Shown here: positions 1-9,339 of the stretch, in pieces | Layout: each line of letters opens with the position of its first letter | How positions within the stretch are numbered: the first letter of the stretch is position 1 | The notes under the pieces: generated by a model | Database searches by the model: none | The model's input: the letters and a program-made list of their open reading frames with translations, nothing else | What the model was told of the DNA's origin: nothing | Made by a program: the position numbers and the translations under genes | NCBI RefSeq assembly: GCF_022829685.1 | Contig: NZ_JAKSYE010000063.1 | Location: 1-64,000, forward strand | Length of the DNA: 64,000 nucleotides | DNA from: Methylobacterium sp. E-045 | Lineage (GTDB): Bacteria; Pseudomonadota; Alphaproteobacteria; Rhizobiales; Beijerinckiaceae | Reading direction: 5' to 3'

Positions 1-2
1 TC

Positions 3-1778
3 CGGCGTGGTGTGGGGCGGTCGACCCGAGCCATACCACCGGACGCAGTCGTGCAGCGCTCGGCCGATCCGGCCCCGCAGGCACTGCAGACGGTAGATTA
101 CGCCAACACGCGCGACTCGAAGCTCGACCAGATCAACGCCAGCAACGTGACGCAGCGGCAGGTGGCCTGGTCGTTCTCGACCGGCGTCCTGCGCGGCCAC
201 GCGGCTTCGCCCATCGTCGTCGGCAACATGATGTGCGCCCACACCCCCTGCCCGAACGTCGTCTGCGCCCTCGACCTCGACAAGGACGGCGTGATCGTCT
301 GGAAGTACGAGCCCAAGCAGGACCCGAGCGTCATCCCGGTGATGTGCTGTGACACGGTCAACCGTGGTCTGGCCTATGCCGACGGCGCCATCATCCTGCA
401 CCAGGCCGACACCACGGTCGTCTCGCTGGACGCCAAGTCCGGCAAGGTGAACTGGTCCGTCGTCAACGGCGACCCCAAGAAGGGTGAGACCAACACCGCC
501 ACCGTCCTGCCCGTGAAGGACAAGATCATCGTCGGCATCTCCGGCGGCGAGTTCGGCGTGCAGTGCCACGTCACCGCCTACGATGCCAAGTCGGGCAAGA
601 AGGTGTGGCGCGGCTACTCGGTGGGCACCGATGATCAGTTGATCATGGACCCCGAGAAGACCACGTCGCTCGGCAAGCCCGTCGGCAAGGACTCCTCGAC
701 CAAGACCTGGGAAGGCGACCAGTGGAAGACCGGCGGCGGTTGCACCTGGGGCTGGTTCTCCTACGATCCCAAGCTCGACCTGATGTACTACGGCTCGGGC
801 AACCCCTCGACCTGGAACCCCAAGCAGCGTCCGGGCGACAACAAGTGGTCCATGACCATCTGGGCTCGTAACCCCGATACCGGCATGACCAAGTGGGTCT
901 ACCAGATGACCCCGCACGACGAGTGGGATTACGACGGCATCAACGAGATGATCCTCACGGATCAGAAGGTTGACGGCAAGGATCGTCCGCTCCTCACCCA
1001 CTTCGATCGTAACGGCTTCGGCTACACCCTCGATCGCGCCACCGGCGAGCTCCTGGTCGCCGAGAAGTTCGATCCGGTGGTGAACTGGGCCTCCAAGGTC
1101 GACATGGACAAGGGCTCCAAGACCTACGGTCGCCCCCTCGTCCAGGCCAAGTACTCCACCGAGCAGAACGGTGAAGATACCAACTCCAAGGGTATCTGCC
1201 CCGCGGCCCTCGGCACCAAGGATCAGCAGCCTGCTGCGTTCTCGCCGAAGACCAACCTGTTCTACGTGCCCACCAACCACGTCTGCATGGACTACGAGCC
1301 GTTCCGGGTGTCCTACACCCCGGGTCAGCCCTATGTCGGCGCGACGCTGGCCATGTACCCCGCCCCCAACAGCCATGGCGGCATGGGTAACTTCATCGCC
1401 TGGGACGGCGTCGCTGGTAAGATCAAGTGGTCGAACCAGGAGCAGTTCTCGGTGTGGTCGGGTGCTCTCGCCACCGCCGGTGACGTGGTGTTCTACGGCA
1501 CGCTCGAGGGCTATCTGAAGGCCGTCGACTCGAAGACCGGTAAGGAACTGTACAAGTTCAAGACCCCGTCGGGCATCATCGGCAACGTGATGACCTACCA
1601 GCACAAGGGCAAGCAGTTCGTCGGCATCCTGTCGGGTGTCGGTGGCTGGGCCGGCATCGGCCTCGCGGCCGGCCTGACCGACCCGAATGCCGGTCTCGGC
1701 GCGGTGGGTGGCTATGCCGCTCTCTCGAACTACACCAACCTCGGTGGTCAGCTGACCGTCTTCGCGCTCCCGAACTAA
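3..1778 (+). CDS. xoxF: Lanthanide-dependent methanol dehydrogenase XoxF (5' end cut by window edge)
   Basis: PQQ- and lanthanide-dependent methanol dehydrogenase, a periplasmic eight-bladed quinoprotein that oxidises methanol and donates electrons to XoxG. Counting from a GTG at 12: the adjacent cysteines C112-C113 form the vicinal disulfide typical of the family; E180 and N263 match metal ligands; the segment PHDEWDYDG carries the catalytic Asp (D306) and, two residues on, D308, the extra Asp that marks lanthanide enzymes (Ca-type MxaF has Ala there). The reading frame is open to the window edge and shows no signal peptide, so the true start is probably just outside. The first ~90 codons diverge strongly from the XoxF I know, including Cys at residues 75, 80 and 85; the rest is highly typical. 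A hairpin follows the stop, then xoxG and xoxJ. Confidence 0.93.
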   Translation, partial: RRGVGRSTRAIPPDAVVQRSADPAPQALQTVDYANTRDSKLDQINASNVTQRQVAWSFSTGVLRGHAASPIVVGNMMCAHTPCPNVVCALDLDKDGVIVWKYEPKQDPSVIPVMCCDTVNRGLAYADGAIILHQADTTVVSLDAKSGKVNWSVVNGDPKKGETNTATVLPVKDKIIVGISGGEFGVQCHVTAYDAKSGKKVWRGYSVGTDDQLIMDPEKTTSLGKPVGKDSSTKTWEGDQWKTGGGCTWGWFSYDPKLDLMYYGSGNPSTWNPKQRPGDNKWSMTIWARNPDTGMTKWVYQMTPHDEWDYDGINEMILTDQKVDGKDRPLLTHFDRNGFGYTLDRATGELLVAEKFDPVVNWASKVDMDKGSKTYGRPLVQAKYSTEQNGEDTNSKGICPAALGTKDQQPAAFSPKTNLFYVPTNHVCMDYEPFRVSYTPGQPYVGATLAMYPAPNSHGGMGNFIAWDGVAGKIKWSNQEQFSVWSGALATAGDVVFYGTLEGYLKAVDSKTGKELYKFKTPSGIIGNVMTYQHKGKQFVGILSGVGGWAGIGLAAGLTDPNAGLGAVGGYAALSNYTNLGGQLTVFALPN

Positions 1779-1805
1779 TCGGTCGCACGAAGTCTGAGAC
1801 GATAG

Positions 1806-1838
1806 GGTGCCGGCGCGGGTTTCCGCGCCGGCACCTTT
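1806..1838 (+). terminator. Strong hairpin between xoxF and xoxG
   Basis: A perfect 13-bp stem (arms 1806-1818 and 1823-1835, loop GTTT) is followed by TTTA, 28 bases after the xoxF stop and 75 bases before xoxG. It looks like a rho-independent terminator or partial attenuator. It could let xoxF be expressed more strongly than xoxGJ. Confidence 0.75.
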
Positions 1839-1912
1839 ATGATTAGATCGTTATTAAGAACACTTCGAACGTCGGCCGAACGGGTCGACGGTTGCTCCTG
1901 GGAGAAACGTCG

Positions 1913-2521
1913 TTGCAGTACCAAAGCAAAGCCGCCATCCGTCCGCTCGTGGCCGCCCTCGTTTTCGCATTCGCCTCCGCCGGCGCCGTTCAGGCCCAGG
2001 ACGCCAAGCCCGCTGCCGATCCTGCAGTGGCCAACCAGCTCGACCCCAACTCTGCTGAAAAGGACGCCAAGCTTCTCGACAAGTATCAGGCGGTGAAGGT
2101 CGAAGACGGCAAGTATTTCGACAAGGACGGCGCCCCGACCTACCACATCACCAACGACGGCAAGAAGTTCGACTGGTACGCCTATTCCGGCTACCGCCGC
2201 TATCACGCCGAGTGCCATGTCTGCCACGGCCCCGACGCCATGGGATCGACCTACGCGCCCGCCCTCAAGGACTCGCTCAAGCGCATCTCTTATGAGGAAT
2301 TCATCGGCATCATCGCCGGCGGCAAGCAGGACATCAGCTCGAGCGGCACCAACGTCATGCCCGCCTTCGGCGATAACAAGAACGTCATGTGCTACGCCGA
2401 CGACCTCTACACTTACCTGAAGGCCCGCGCCTCCGGCGCGATGCCGCGCGTGCGTCCGACCGACAAGGAAGAGAAGCCGGAAGCGGCCAAGAAGGCCGAG
2501 AAGGAGTGCCTGGGCGGCTAA
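1913..2521 (+). CDS. xoxG: Cytochrome c XoxG, electron acceptor of XoxF
   Basis: Periplasmic monoheme c-type cytochrome of about 202 residues that takes electrons from lanthanide methanol dehydrogenase. A signal peptide (about residues 1-28, ending AVQAQ) precedes the heme site C101-H-V-C104-H105. The probable axial Met is M149 in NVMPAFGDN. Two further cysteines (C160 and one five residues from the C terminus) could form a disulfide. I chose the TTG at 1913 because a GGGAGAAA ribosome site lies 7 bases upstream; an in-frame TTG at 1892 has no such site. The stop overlaps the xoxJ start by one base (TAATG). Identity rests on position after xoxF plus the heme motif. Confidence 0.9.
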   Translation: MQYQSKAAIRPLVAALVFAFASAGAVQAQDAKPAADPAVANQLDPNSAEKDAKLLDKYQAVKVEDGKYFDKDGAPTYHITNDGKKFDWYAYSGYRRYHAECHVCHGPDAMGSTYAPALKDSLKRISYEEFIGIIAGGKQDISSSGTNVMPAFGDNKNVMCYADDLYTYLKARASGAMPRVRPTDKEEKPEAAKKAEKECLGG

Positions 2522-3375
2522 TGGCTCGCTTTGGCTCCGTTTCCACGGCGTTCTGCGCGCTCCTGCTGATCTCGGCAGGGGCGCGTCCCGCGCTCTCTCA
2601 ATCCCTCCCCGATCTCGTCACCACCGATGTCCTGCGCGTCTGCGGAGATCCCGGCAACATGCCGTTCTCCCAGCGCAAGGAGGACGGGTTCGAGAACAAG
2701 ATCGCGGCGATCGTCGCCGACGAATTGAAGGTCAAGCTCCGCTATTACTGGCTGACGCAGGGGCCTGGATTCGTCCGCAATACGCTGGGCACCGGCCTGT
2801 GCGACCTGATCATCGGTTCGGCCGCGGGCGGAGAACTCGTCCAGCACACCAACCCTTATTATCGCTCCAGCTACGCCCTGGTCACCCGCGCCGGTGATTT
2901 CGAGGGCGTGACGAAGCTCGACGACCCGAAGCTCAAGGGTAAGTCCATCGGCGTCATCGGCGGCACGCCGCCTGTGAACCGGATGGGCGAGGTCGGCCTC
3001 ATCTCCTCCATGAAGGCCTACGCGCCCTACCAGCTCGATCCCGCGCGCAAATACCAGACGGTTTCCGCCGAGGTCGTCGGCGATCTCGCCGAGAAGAAGA
3101 TCGACGCGGCGATCCTGTGGGGGCCGGCCGCCGGTTGGCTCGCCAAGCAGAGCGGCGTCGCCATGAAGGTCGTGCCTCTTCTCCAGGAGCCGGATCGTCC
3201 CGCTCTCACCTTCCGCATCGCCATGGGCGTGCGGATGGAAGAGAACGACTGGAAGCGCAGCCTCAACACGATCCTGCGCAAACGCCGCGCCGATATCGAA
3301 AAGGTCCTGCGCGACTACGACGTTCCGCTGCTGGAGGACGAAGGCAACAAGCTCCTCGAGCCGGCGGCGCCCTGA
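2521..3375 (+). CDS. xoxJ: XoxJ, periplasmic binding-protein-like accessory of methanol oxidation
   Basis: Secreted protein of 284 residues with a signal peptide (about 1-26, ending ALSQ) and the fold of family 3 solute-binding proteins (segments LRVCGDPGNMPFS and DAAILWGPAAG). It is the XoxJ/MxaJ type found with methanol dehydrogenases. In the field it is thought to help activate or mature the dehydrogenase rather than import a solute; its exact role is unsettled. The ATG at 2521 overlaps the xoxG TAA by one base, indicating translational coupling. An upstream in-frame extension to 2389 lies inside xoxG and is rejected as the start. Confidence 0.9.
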   Translation: MARFGSVSTAFCALLLISAGARPALSQSLPDLVTTDVLRVCGDPGNMPFSQRKEDGFENKIAAIVADELKVKLRYYWLTQGPGFVRNTLGTGLCDLIIGSAAGGELVQHTNPYYRSSYALVTRAGDFEGVTKLDDPKLKGKSIGVIGGTPPVNRMGEVGLISSMKAYAPYQLDPARKYQTVSAEVVGDLAEKKIDAAILWGPAAGWLAKQSGVAMKVVPLLQEPDRPALTFRIAMGVRMEENDWKRSLNTILRKRRADIEKVLRDYDVPLLEDEGNKLLEPAAP

Positions 3376-3448
3376 GATCAGGCCTTGCCGGTCGTCACGA
3401 TCGGTGGGGTTTGCTATGAGCCTCCCGAATCAACGGGGGAGGGCGGCG

Positions 3449-3994
3449 ATGGGACGATGGCGGAGCGGTCTTGCGGTCGCGGCTTTCGTCGCCGTCCTCG
3501 CCGTGGGCATCGTCGCAGCCGATCGCGCGCAGATTGGCCGCGTCGCTCCGGATCTTGTCGCCGAGACCGACCGCGCCGACCGCGTTCTCGTGGAGAAATC
3601 CGCCCGTCGCCTGACCCTGTTTCGGGACGGGCGAGTCCTGGCGACGTATCCCGTCTCCCTCGGCTTCTCCCCCGTCGGCCACAAGCAGCGGGAAGGTGAC
3701 GGGCGCACGCCGGAGGGGCTCTATTCCATCGCCTATCGCAACCCGCTCAGCGTCGCGCATCTCTCCCTGAAAGTGTCCTACCCGAACGAAGCCGACACGG
3801 CGGCCGCCCATGACGGCGGCTACGAGCCGGGCGGGGACATCATGATCCACGGCATCATGAACGGCTTTTCCTGGCTCGGCCGTTTGCACCGGTTGAGGGA
3901 CTGGACCAGCGGCTGCATCGGCGTGGCCAATGACGAGATGGCAGCCATCTACGCGCGGGTGGATGTGGGCACGCCGGTGGAGCTTCGGCCCTGA
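3449..3994 (+). CDS. L,D-transpeptidase (YkuD-type catalytic domain)
   Basis: Protein of 181 residues with an N-terminal membrane segment or signal (about 7-24) and a YkuD domain. The catalytic set is H134 in IMIHGI and C156 in TSGCIG, separated as in the family's His...Ser-x-Gly-Cys motif. Members cross-link meso-diaminopimelate residues of peptidoglycan or attach lipoproteins to it in the periplasm. ATG 3449 is preferred because GGGGGAGG sits 7 bases upstream; in-frame alternatives are ATG 3416 and GTG 3404. It follows xoxJ in the same direction by 73 bases but has no obvious functional tie to methanol oxidation. It is convergent with folK. Confidence 0.85.
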   Translation: MGRWRSGLAVAAFVAVLAVGIVAADRAQIGRVAPDLVAETDRADRVLVEKSARRLTLFRDGRVLATYPVSLGFSPVGHKQREGDGRTPEGLYSIAYRNPLSVAHLSLKVSYPNEADTAAAHDGGYEPGGDIMIHGIMNGFSWLGRLHRLRDWTSGCIGVANDEMAAIYARVDVGTPVELRP

Positions 3995-4004
3995 ACGACC
4001 GACC

Positions 4005-4478
4005 TCAGTCCCGCACGATACCGGCGGTGTCGAGTTTCGACAGGGCTTGGCTCACGGTCTCGGGACCGATCACCAGATCCGGCGCGATCTCGGCGAGGGG
4101 AACGAGGACGAAGGCGCGCTCGCGCACGAAACGATGCGGCAGGACAAGGCGTTCGTCGGAGATCGCCGCTCCCTCATATGAGAGCACGTCGATGTCGATG
4201 ATGCGCGGTCCCCAGCGCCGTTCGCGCACCCGGCCCATGGCTGTCTCGATGGCGAGGCCCGTCTCCAGCAGGGCGTGCGGGGTGAGGTCGGTCTCGACGG
4301 CGACCGCCGCGTTGAGGAACCAGTCCTGGTCCGTATCGCCCCAGGGAGGCGTGCGGTAGTCGCTGGAACGGGCCGTGAGGCGGATGCCCGGACTGGCTTC
4401 GAGCCGCCGTATCGCCTCGGCGATGGTTGCGGCCTTGTCGCCGATATTGCTGCCGAGACCGAGATAGGCGGCCGTCAT
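4005..4478 (-). CDS. folK: 2-amino-4-hydroxy-6-hydroxymethyldihydropteridine pyrophosphokinase
   Basis: HPPK transfers pyrophosphate from ATP to 6-hydroxymethyl-7,8-dihydropterin, the step before dihydropteroate synthase in folate synthesis. The 157-residue length is normal. Visible family motifs are GSNIGD near the N terminus, TPPWGDTDQDWFLNAA (about 43-58) and RRWGPRIIDIDVLSY (about 87-101) with the Mg-binding Asp pair. The start ATG (4476-4478) overlaps the folB stop by 4 bases. It is the last gene of folP-folB-folK. Confidence 0.95.
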   Translation of the reverse strand: MTAAYLGLGSNIGDKAATIAEAIRRLEASPGIRLTARSSDYRTPPWGDTDQDWFLNAAVAVETDLTPHALLETGLAIETAMGRVRERRWGPRIIDIDVLSYEGAAISDERLVLPHRFVRERAFVLVPLAEIAPDLVIGPETVSQALSKLDTAGIVRD

Positions 4479-4852
4479 CGCGCGAGTCCCGCACGGCTGC
4501 GCAGAATCGAGATGGCGACGCCGTCGATCACCGCCGGGACCGGCGCGCTCGGCTTGTCGACGCGCACGATGATGCTGTCCACGCCCTCGAACCGGTCGAG
4601 GATCTCGGCGGCGATGGCCTCGGCCAGCGCCTCGATGAGGGCGAAGCGCCGGGTGGTGGCGATCCGCACGACGATCTCGGTGAGGTCGGCATAGCTCACG
4701 GTCTTCGCCATGTCGTCCGACAGGCCTGCCGGCCGCAGGTCGGTCCGGCAATCGAGCGAGATGTAGAAGCGCTGGCCGATCCGCGCTTCCTCCTCGAGGA
4801 GGCCGTGATAGGCGAAGACGGCGATGCGTTCGACGAGGATGCGGTCGGTCAT
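4475..4852 (-). CDS. folB: Dihydroneopterin aldolase
   Basis: FolB (125 residues) converts 7,8-dihydroneopterin to 6-hydroxymethyl-7,8-dihydropterin plus glycolaldehyde. Family motifs are AYHGLLEEEARIGQRF near the N terminus, SYADLTEIV in the middle and ALAEAIAAEIL. It overlaps folP upstream and folK downstream by 4 bases each, so the three folate genes are translationally coupled. Confidence 0.95.
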   Translation of the reverse strand: MTDRILVERIAVFAYHGLLEEEARIGQRFYISLDCRTDLRPAGLSDDMAKTVSYADLTEIVVRIATTRRFALIEALAEAIAAEILDRFEGVDSIIVRVDKPSAPVPAVIDGVAISILRSRAGLAR

Positions 4853-5688
4853 GAGGCTGTCCGCATCACGGCGTCGACCACGCGCAGGGCGTCGACATGG
4901 GGGGCCACGTCGTGGACGCGGACGATGTCGGCTCCCAAGGTCGCGGCGAGGACATGGCTCGACAGCGAGCCGGTGAGGCGATCCACCGGCTTGGTCTCGG
5001 CATCGTGCAGGCGCCCGAGCATCGATTTGCGTGAGACGCCCACCAGGATCGGAAAGCCCAGCGCCTTGAGTTCGGGCAGGCGCCGCAGGGCTTCGAGATG
5101 CTGGGCCCAGCTCTTGCCGAACCCAATGCCGGGATCGAGCACGATGTCGGCGTCCGGGATGCCGGCGCGGCGGGCGATTTCGAGGGAACGCTCGAAGAAG
5201 CGCAGCATGTCGGCGACGATGTCGATGGCGGGATCGATGGTCTCGCGATTGTGCATCACCATGACCGGCGCACCATGGGCGGCGGCCACGCGCGCGATGT
5301 CGGGCTCACGTTGCAGGCCCCAGACGTCGTTGACGATGCGCGCGCCCGCGGCCAGCGCCGCAGCGGCGGTGGAGGCCTTGTAGGTGTCTACCGAGATCGG
5401 GACGGCGAGGCGCGGGGCGAGATCCCGGATGACGGGCAGGATGCGGGCCTGCTCCTCCTCCGCCGACACGGGCGTATGGCCCGGCCGCGTCGATTCCCCG
5501 CCTATGTCGACGAGGGCCGCCCCTTCCGCCACGAGGGCATCGGCCTGGGAGCGTGCCGCTTCGACATCCTCAAAACGGCCCCCGTCCGAGAAGGAATCCG
5601 GGGTGACGTTGAGAATGCCCATGACGAGCACGCGCATCCCGAGGCCGGGCAGGAGGGTTTTCAGGGCAGAGGCGGGAGAGGACGTCAC
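4849..5688 (-). CDS. folP: Dihydropteroate synthase
   Basis: Condenses 6-hydroxymethyl-dihydropterin pyrophosphate with 4-aminobenzoate; the target of sulfonamides. TIM-barrel protein of 279 residues with all landmarks: ILNVTPDSFSDGG, DIGGESTRPG, NDVWGL, DPGIGFGKSW and GVSRKSMLG. It is the classical folate enzyme, distinct from the dihydropteroate-synthase-like gene at 25589-27160 that sits with methanopterin-type genes. First gene of the folPBK operon. Confidence 0.95.
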   Translation of the reverse strand: MTSSPASALKTLLPGLGMRVLVMGILNVTPDSFSDGGRFEDVEAARSQADALVAEGAALVDIGGESTRPGHTPVSAEEEQARILPVIRDLAPRLAVPISVDTYKASTAAAALAAGARIVNDVWGLQREPDIARVAAAHGAPVMVMHNRETIDPAIDIVADMLRFFERSLEIARRAGIPDADIVLDPGIGFGKSWAQHLEALRRLPELKALGFPILVGVSRKSMLGRLHDAETKPVDRLTGSLSSHVLAATLGADIVRVHDVAPHVDALRVVDAVMRTAS

Positions 5689-5750
5689 GGGGGCTCTTCG
5701 ACGAGGGATCGAACTTGATGCTGTAGACTAGGATGATCCCATTCTTCCAC

Positions 5751-5862
5751 CTCATCGTGAGGTGCCGAAGCAAAGCGAAGGCCTCGAAGGAGCCCTCCAG
5801 ATCGCACCGCGAGCGTTGGAGGGCTCCTTCGAGGCCGCTTCGTAGCGCCTCGGGATGAAGTG
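5751..5862. repeat. Long imperfect palindrome upstream of folP
   Basis: A core stem of about 20 bp (arms about 5780-5799 and 5817-5836) surrounds a 17-base centre. Outer flanks also pair imperfectly (CCTCATCGTGAGG side against CCTCGGGATGAAG side), giving about 110 bp of dyad symmetry. It lies between the end of the gene at 5902-6270 and the start of folP. This is the type of extragenic palindromic repeat common in Rhizobiales; it may also terminate the pqq-side transcript. Confidence 0.7.
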
Positions 5863-5901
5863 AATGGGTGGGATCGCCGTATCGGAGGTGGATCCTGCCG
5901 G

Positions 5902-6270
5902 TCACACCCCGCCGCGATAGCAGCGTATCTCGGCCTCGGCCTGTGCGCGACGGAGATCGGCGACCTTGTCGTCGAACACCTTGGTCGAGCGGAACTCGTT
6001 CGAGCGGGCGCCGATGCCCTGGCGCATGGACAGGACGGTGCTCGCCTGAACATATTTGTCGTAGGTGAGGATCGAGGCGAGGGCGTCGATGGAGCAGGAG
6101 CAGCGCGAGAGCGATTCCCGCGACTGCCCGTTGGCCGCCATGCATCCGAACACGTAATCCGCCCGCGCCTCGGTGGGGTAGTCGTTCTCGCCGTCGACCG
6201 CATGGGCGGGAGCACCGGCAAGGCCGAGCATGAGGGCGACGAGGCCGCCTTTAGCCAGCGTTCGGATCAT
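5902..6270 (-). CDS. Small secreted cysteine-containing protein downstream of pqqE
   Basis: Protein of 122 residues with a signal peptide (about 1-24, ending PAHA) and a compact domain with four cysteines: one in VFGCMAANG, two in LSRCSCSID, and one near the C terminus (IRCYRGG). No family recognised with certainty. It overlaps the preceding gene (6251-6964) by 20 bases, and that gene overlaps pqqE by 4, so all three look translationally coupled to PQQ synthesis genes. A periplasmic role linked to quinoprotein metabolism is inference from context only. Confidence 0.8.
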   Translation of the reverse strand: MIRTLAKGGLVALMLGLAGAPAHAVDGENDYPTEARADYVFGCMAANGQSRESLSRCSCSIDALASILTYDKYVQASTVLSMRQGIGARSNEFRSTKVFDDKVADLRRAQAEAEIRCYRGGV

Positions 6271-6964
6271 AGGTCAGGTTCTCCTGGAGAAGTTCGCCGC
6301 CATCCGCCGTCTTCGACTGCGCCTCAATGGAGAGCAGCTCGCCGGGCACGGCGGGCGACGTCACGAAGGTATATTTCAGGTTTTCGAGACCGCGCATGCG
6401 GTCCTTCATCTTGTCGTCGACGAAGGGCTGCACCTCCACCCGCCAGGCATCCACGGTCTGCCCCTTCACGGTGGCCGTCGTCGCGGTCACGGTCGCGTTG
6501 TCGCGCAGGGCCTTGCGGATGCCGTTCTTGATGTAGCGCGGGTTGGCCGACAGCACCTTGGCGAGGTCGATGAGGTGATGTTCGAGGAAGAGCGTCATCA
6601 CCGGGTTGCCGGGCATGTCGTTGAACGGGCCGGCCGGGAAGCGGTTCGCGCCCGAGAACATCTGCACGCGGATCGTCCGGTTCTCCGGCGCCCCGCCCGG
6701 CTCGATGGTGAGCTTGATCTGGTCGTCCATGGTCGGGCCGAACGGACCCTTGGAGATGCCGCTGCGCCGGAGATAGGAATAGGTCAGGGTCGAGCCCGGC
6801 GCCACGTTCTTCATCTGCGGCTCTTCGAACAGCAGGTCCGAGGCGTTGGGCGGGGCGGCGGTGTTGGCCTTGGTCACGGCGGGGGCGTCGGTCGGGGGCG
6901 TGCCCTGCGCCAGGACGGGCAGGCCGGCAAGCGACAGGGCGAACGCGACGAGAACGGGCTTCAC
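6251..6964 (-). CDS. Secreted protein of unknown function coupled to pqqE
   Basis: Protein of 237 residues with a clear signal peptide (about 1-19, ending VLAQ) and a soluble domain containing [11 protein letters not shown] and a long beta-rich part. I do not recognise the domain. Its ATG lies within the end of pqqE (4-base overlap) and its own end overlaps the start of the small Cys protein. The coupling implies periplasmic action together with PQQ or quinoproteins, but nothing in the sequence shows a catalytic site. Confidence 0.82.
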   Translation of the reverse strand: MKPVLVAFALSLAGLPVLAQGTPPTDAPAVTKANTAAPPNASDLLFEEPQMKNVAPGSTLTYSYLRRSGISKGPFGPTMDDQIKLTIEPGGAPENRTIRVQMFSGANRFPAGPFNDMPGNPVMTLFLEHHLIDLAKVLSANPRYIKNGIRKALRDNATVTATTATVKGQTVDAWRVEVQPFVDDKMKDRMRGLENLKYTFVTSPAVPGELLSIEAQSKTADGGELLQENLTYDPNAG

Positions 6965-8118
6965 AGGGGAGCATCCTCTTTCAGGGGCGGCGGCGCAGCG
7001 CGGTCCACGTTGCTGCCGATCGTCCGGTAGACATAGTCGGGCGGCGTCTCGGCCGCCTCTTCCTTGGCGAGTTCCCGCACCTTCGAATGGAGCGGGGAGA
7101 GCGAGCAGGCCGGGTCGGTGGCGGCGGCATCACCCGCCAGAGCCAGCGCCTGGCAGCGGCAGCCGCCCCAATCCTTCTCGCGCCGGTCGCAGGAGCGGCA
7201 CGGCTCCTTCATCCAGTCCGTGCCGCGATAGGCGGTGAAGGCCGGGGAGTTCGCCCAGATGTCGGCGAGCGAATGGTCGGAGACGTACCAGAATTCGAGA
7301 TGCTTGATGGTCTCGGCAGCGTGGCAGGGCAGCACCTTGCCGGCCGGCGTGACGTTCATCAGCTTGCGGCCCCAGCCGCCGGCGCAGGCCTTGGGGTATT
7401 TCGCATAGTAGTCGGGCACCACGAGATCGATGACGAGCTGGCCCTTGAGCCGTTCGCGCGCCGCCTCGACGATGCGGATCGACTGATCGACCTGGGCCTT
7501 GTCCGGCATCAGGGCGGCGCGGTTCACGTAGGCCCAGCCGTAATACTGCGTGTGGGCGACTTCCAGGCGCTTGGCGCCGAGCTTGACGGCGAGGTCGATG
7601 AAGCCCTCGACCTCGTGGATGTTGCCCCGGTGGATCACGGAATTCAGGGTCAACGGCAAGCCGAGCTGCGTCACCCGCTCGGCGAAGGCGAATTTCTGCG
7701 GCTGAGCGTTCTTCAGGCCGCCGATTTTTTCCGCATTGGCCGCGTCGACGCCTTGCACCGAGAGCTGCACGTGGTCGAGCCCGGCATCGTAGAGGGCATC
7801 GAGCTTGGCCAGCGCACCGCCGACGCCCGAGGTGATGAGGTTGGAATACAGGCCCAACCTGGCGCAGGTCTGGGTGATCTCGACGATGTCGTTGCGGGCC
7901 GTGGGCTCGCCGCCGGAGAGGTGGACATGCAGCACGCCGAGGCCCGCCGCCTCCGTCAGCACCCGCTGCCATGTCGCCGTGTCGAGCTCGCCCGAGCGCC
8001 GATCGAGTTCGAGCGGGTTCGAGCAATAGGGACAGCGCAGGGGGCAGCGGTGGGTCAGCTCCGCGAGGAGCCCGACCGGAGCCGGCAGGGAGGGGGTATT
8101 CGGCGTGATGGCGTTCAT
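6961..8118 (-). CDS. pqqE: PqqE, radical SAM enzyme of PQQ biosynthesis
   Basis: Radical SAM enzyme that, with the PqqD chaperone, forms the C-C bond between the conserved Glu and Tyr of the PqqA peptide. Length 385 residues. The radical-SAM cluster motif is [11 protein letters not shown] (CxxxCxxC, about residues 29-36). The C-terminal SPASM region has many cysteines ([27 protein letters not shown]) for auxiliary clusters. It overlaps pqqC/D by 4 bases and the next gene by 4. Confidence 0.97.
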   Translation of the reverse strand: MNAITPNTPSLPAPVGLLAELTHRCPLRCPYCSNPLELDRRSGELDTATWQRVLTEAAGLGVLHVHLSGGEPTARNDIVEITQTCARLGLYSNLITSGVGGALAKLDALYDAGLDHVQLSVQGVDAANAEKIGGLKNAQPQKFAFAERVTQLGLPLTLNSVIHRGNIHEVEGFIDLAVKLGAKRLEVAHTQYYGWAYVNRAALMPDKAQVDQSIRIVEAARERLKGQLVIDLVVPDYYAKYPKACAGGWGRKLMNVTPAGKVLPCHAAETIKHLEFWYVSDHSLADIWANSPAFTAYRGTDWMKEPCRSCDRREKDWGGCRCQALALAGDAAATDPACSLSPLHSKVRELAKEEAAETPPDYVYRTIGSNVDRAAPPPLKEDAPL

Positions 8119-9191
8119 CGCTCCAGAACCCGTTTGGTGGCGAGGTCGTTGAGCATGGCCAGGACGTCGGCCTCGATTACGTCCGGGTCGGCCGCGAAGG
8201 TCTCCGCGAGTTTCACCGCGATGTCGCGCACGCTGCGCTGGCCGTCGACCAGCGACAGGACCGCCACGGCGTTGGCGTCGAGGTCGAAGGTGCGCTCGGG
8301 CGCCAGCAGCACATGCTGGCCACGGACCTCGTCGTGGCGCAGGCGCACGCCGCGGGGCAAGCGCGGCACGTCAGCCGACCGGACCGTGCCGGTGCCGGCC
8401 GCCTGCGCCACCTCGGCCACGAGGCCGGTTCCCGGAACCCAGGCATCCGGCGGGGTCATGCCGGGCGCCACATAGGAGAAATACAAGGCGTCGAGCTGCG
8501 TCCAGAGCACGTTGCACTTGAAGGTCAGCGCGGCCATGGCCTGCCGTTGAAGCTCCGGCGTGGTGGCGTGCTGCTTGACGTAGTCGATGGCGAATTCGGC
8601 GTCGCGCGGGGCCTGGGTCAGGCGCTTGTCGAAATAGGCCAGCGTGTCCTTGGTGATGAAGTCGTAGTTCTTCAGCATCCCGGCCACGCGCTCGGAGATG
8701 ATCGTCGGCGAGAACATCTCGGTGAGCGAGGAGGCGATGGCCTCCAGAAGCGAGCGCTCCTTCACGAAATGCACATAGGCATCCACCGAGAAGCGCGTCG
8801 CCGACAGGATCCCTTGTGTCGACTCCACGTAGTCGCGTCGGAAACCGACCCCCTCGGCGAGCTTCAGCCAACGCTCGATGCCGCCGTCTCCGGGCGCGTC
8901 GCCGTCATGGTCGACGATGCGCTGGCGCCAGACCCGTCGCAGGCTCGCATCCTCCATCCGGGCGAGGACGGCGGCGTCCTTCACCGGGATCATGGCCTGG
9001 TAATAGTAGCGGTTGAGCGCCCAGGCCCGGATCTGATCCTTGTTCAGCTTACCGTCGTGCAGCAGGCGGTGGAACGGATGCAGGTTGTGGTAGCGCCGCG
9101 CGCCGATGTCGCGCAGCGCCGCCTCGAGTTCCTCGGGGCTGAGCAGGCGCTGGGACTCGTCGGTCTTGGGCGTTGGGAAAGGCGCGGTCAT
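8115..9191 (-). CDS. pqqCD: PqqC/D fusion: PQQ synthase plus PqqA-binding chaperone
   Basis: Residues about 20-255 are PqqC, the cofactorless oxidase that performs the last ring closure and eight-electron oxidation (motifs [29 protein letters not shown]). Residues about 265-358 are PqqD, the peptide chaperone for PqqE ([16 protein letters not shown] ... [10 protein letters not shown]). The fusion is characteristic of Methylobacterium-type organisms. It follows pqqB after 148 bases and overlaps pqqE. Confidence 0.96.
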   Translation of the reverse strand: MTAPFPTPKTDESQRLLSPEELEAALRDIGARRYHNLHPFHRLLHDGKLNKDQIRAWALNRYYYQAMIPVKDAAVLARMEDASLRRVWRQRIVDHDGDAPGDGGIERWLKLAEGVGFRRDYVESTQGILSATRFSVDAYVHFVKERSLLEAIASSLTEMFSPTIISERVAGMLKNYDFITKDTLAYFDKRLTQAPRDAEFAIDYVKQHATTPELQRQAMAALTFKCNVLWTQLDALYFSYVAPGMTPPDAWVPGTGLVAEVAQAAGTGTVRSADVPRLPRGVRLRHDEVRGQHVLLAPERTFDLDANAVAVLSLVDGQRSVRDIAVKLAETFAADPDVIEADVLAMLNDLATKRVLER

Positions 9192-9311
9192 GGCGTGGCT
9201 CGGCGTTTCGACGAAGGGCGGCGAGAAGAACTTTTCTTATAGATGGCGACGATCTCCGTGAAGGCCACGGACCTGAATCGCACAATCCTATTGGACACAA
9301 TATAAGATGGC

Positions 9312-9325
9312 GGCATTAAAATGCC
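9312..9325 (-). terminator. Small AT-rich hairpin between pqqB and pqqC/D
   Basis: GGCATT-AA-AATGCC forms a short 6-bp stem in the 148-base pqqB-pqqC/D gap, within an AT-rich patch. It could be a weak terminator or an RNA processing site. No long T run is present. Confidence 0.35.
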
Positions 9326-9339
9326 AGCCGGACGGCGAT

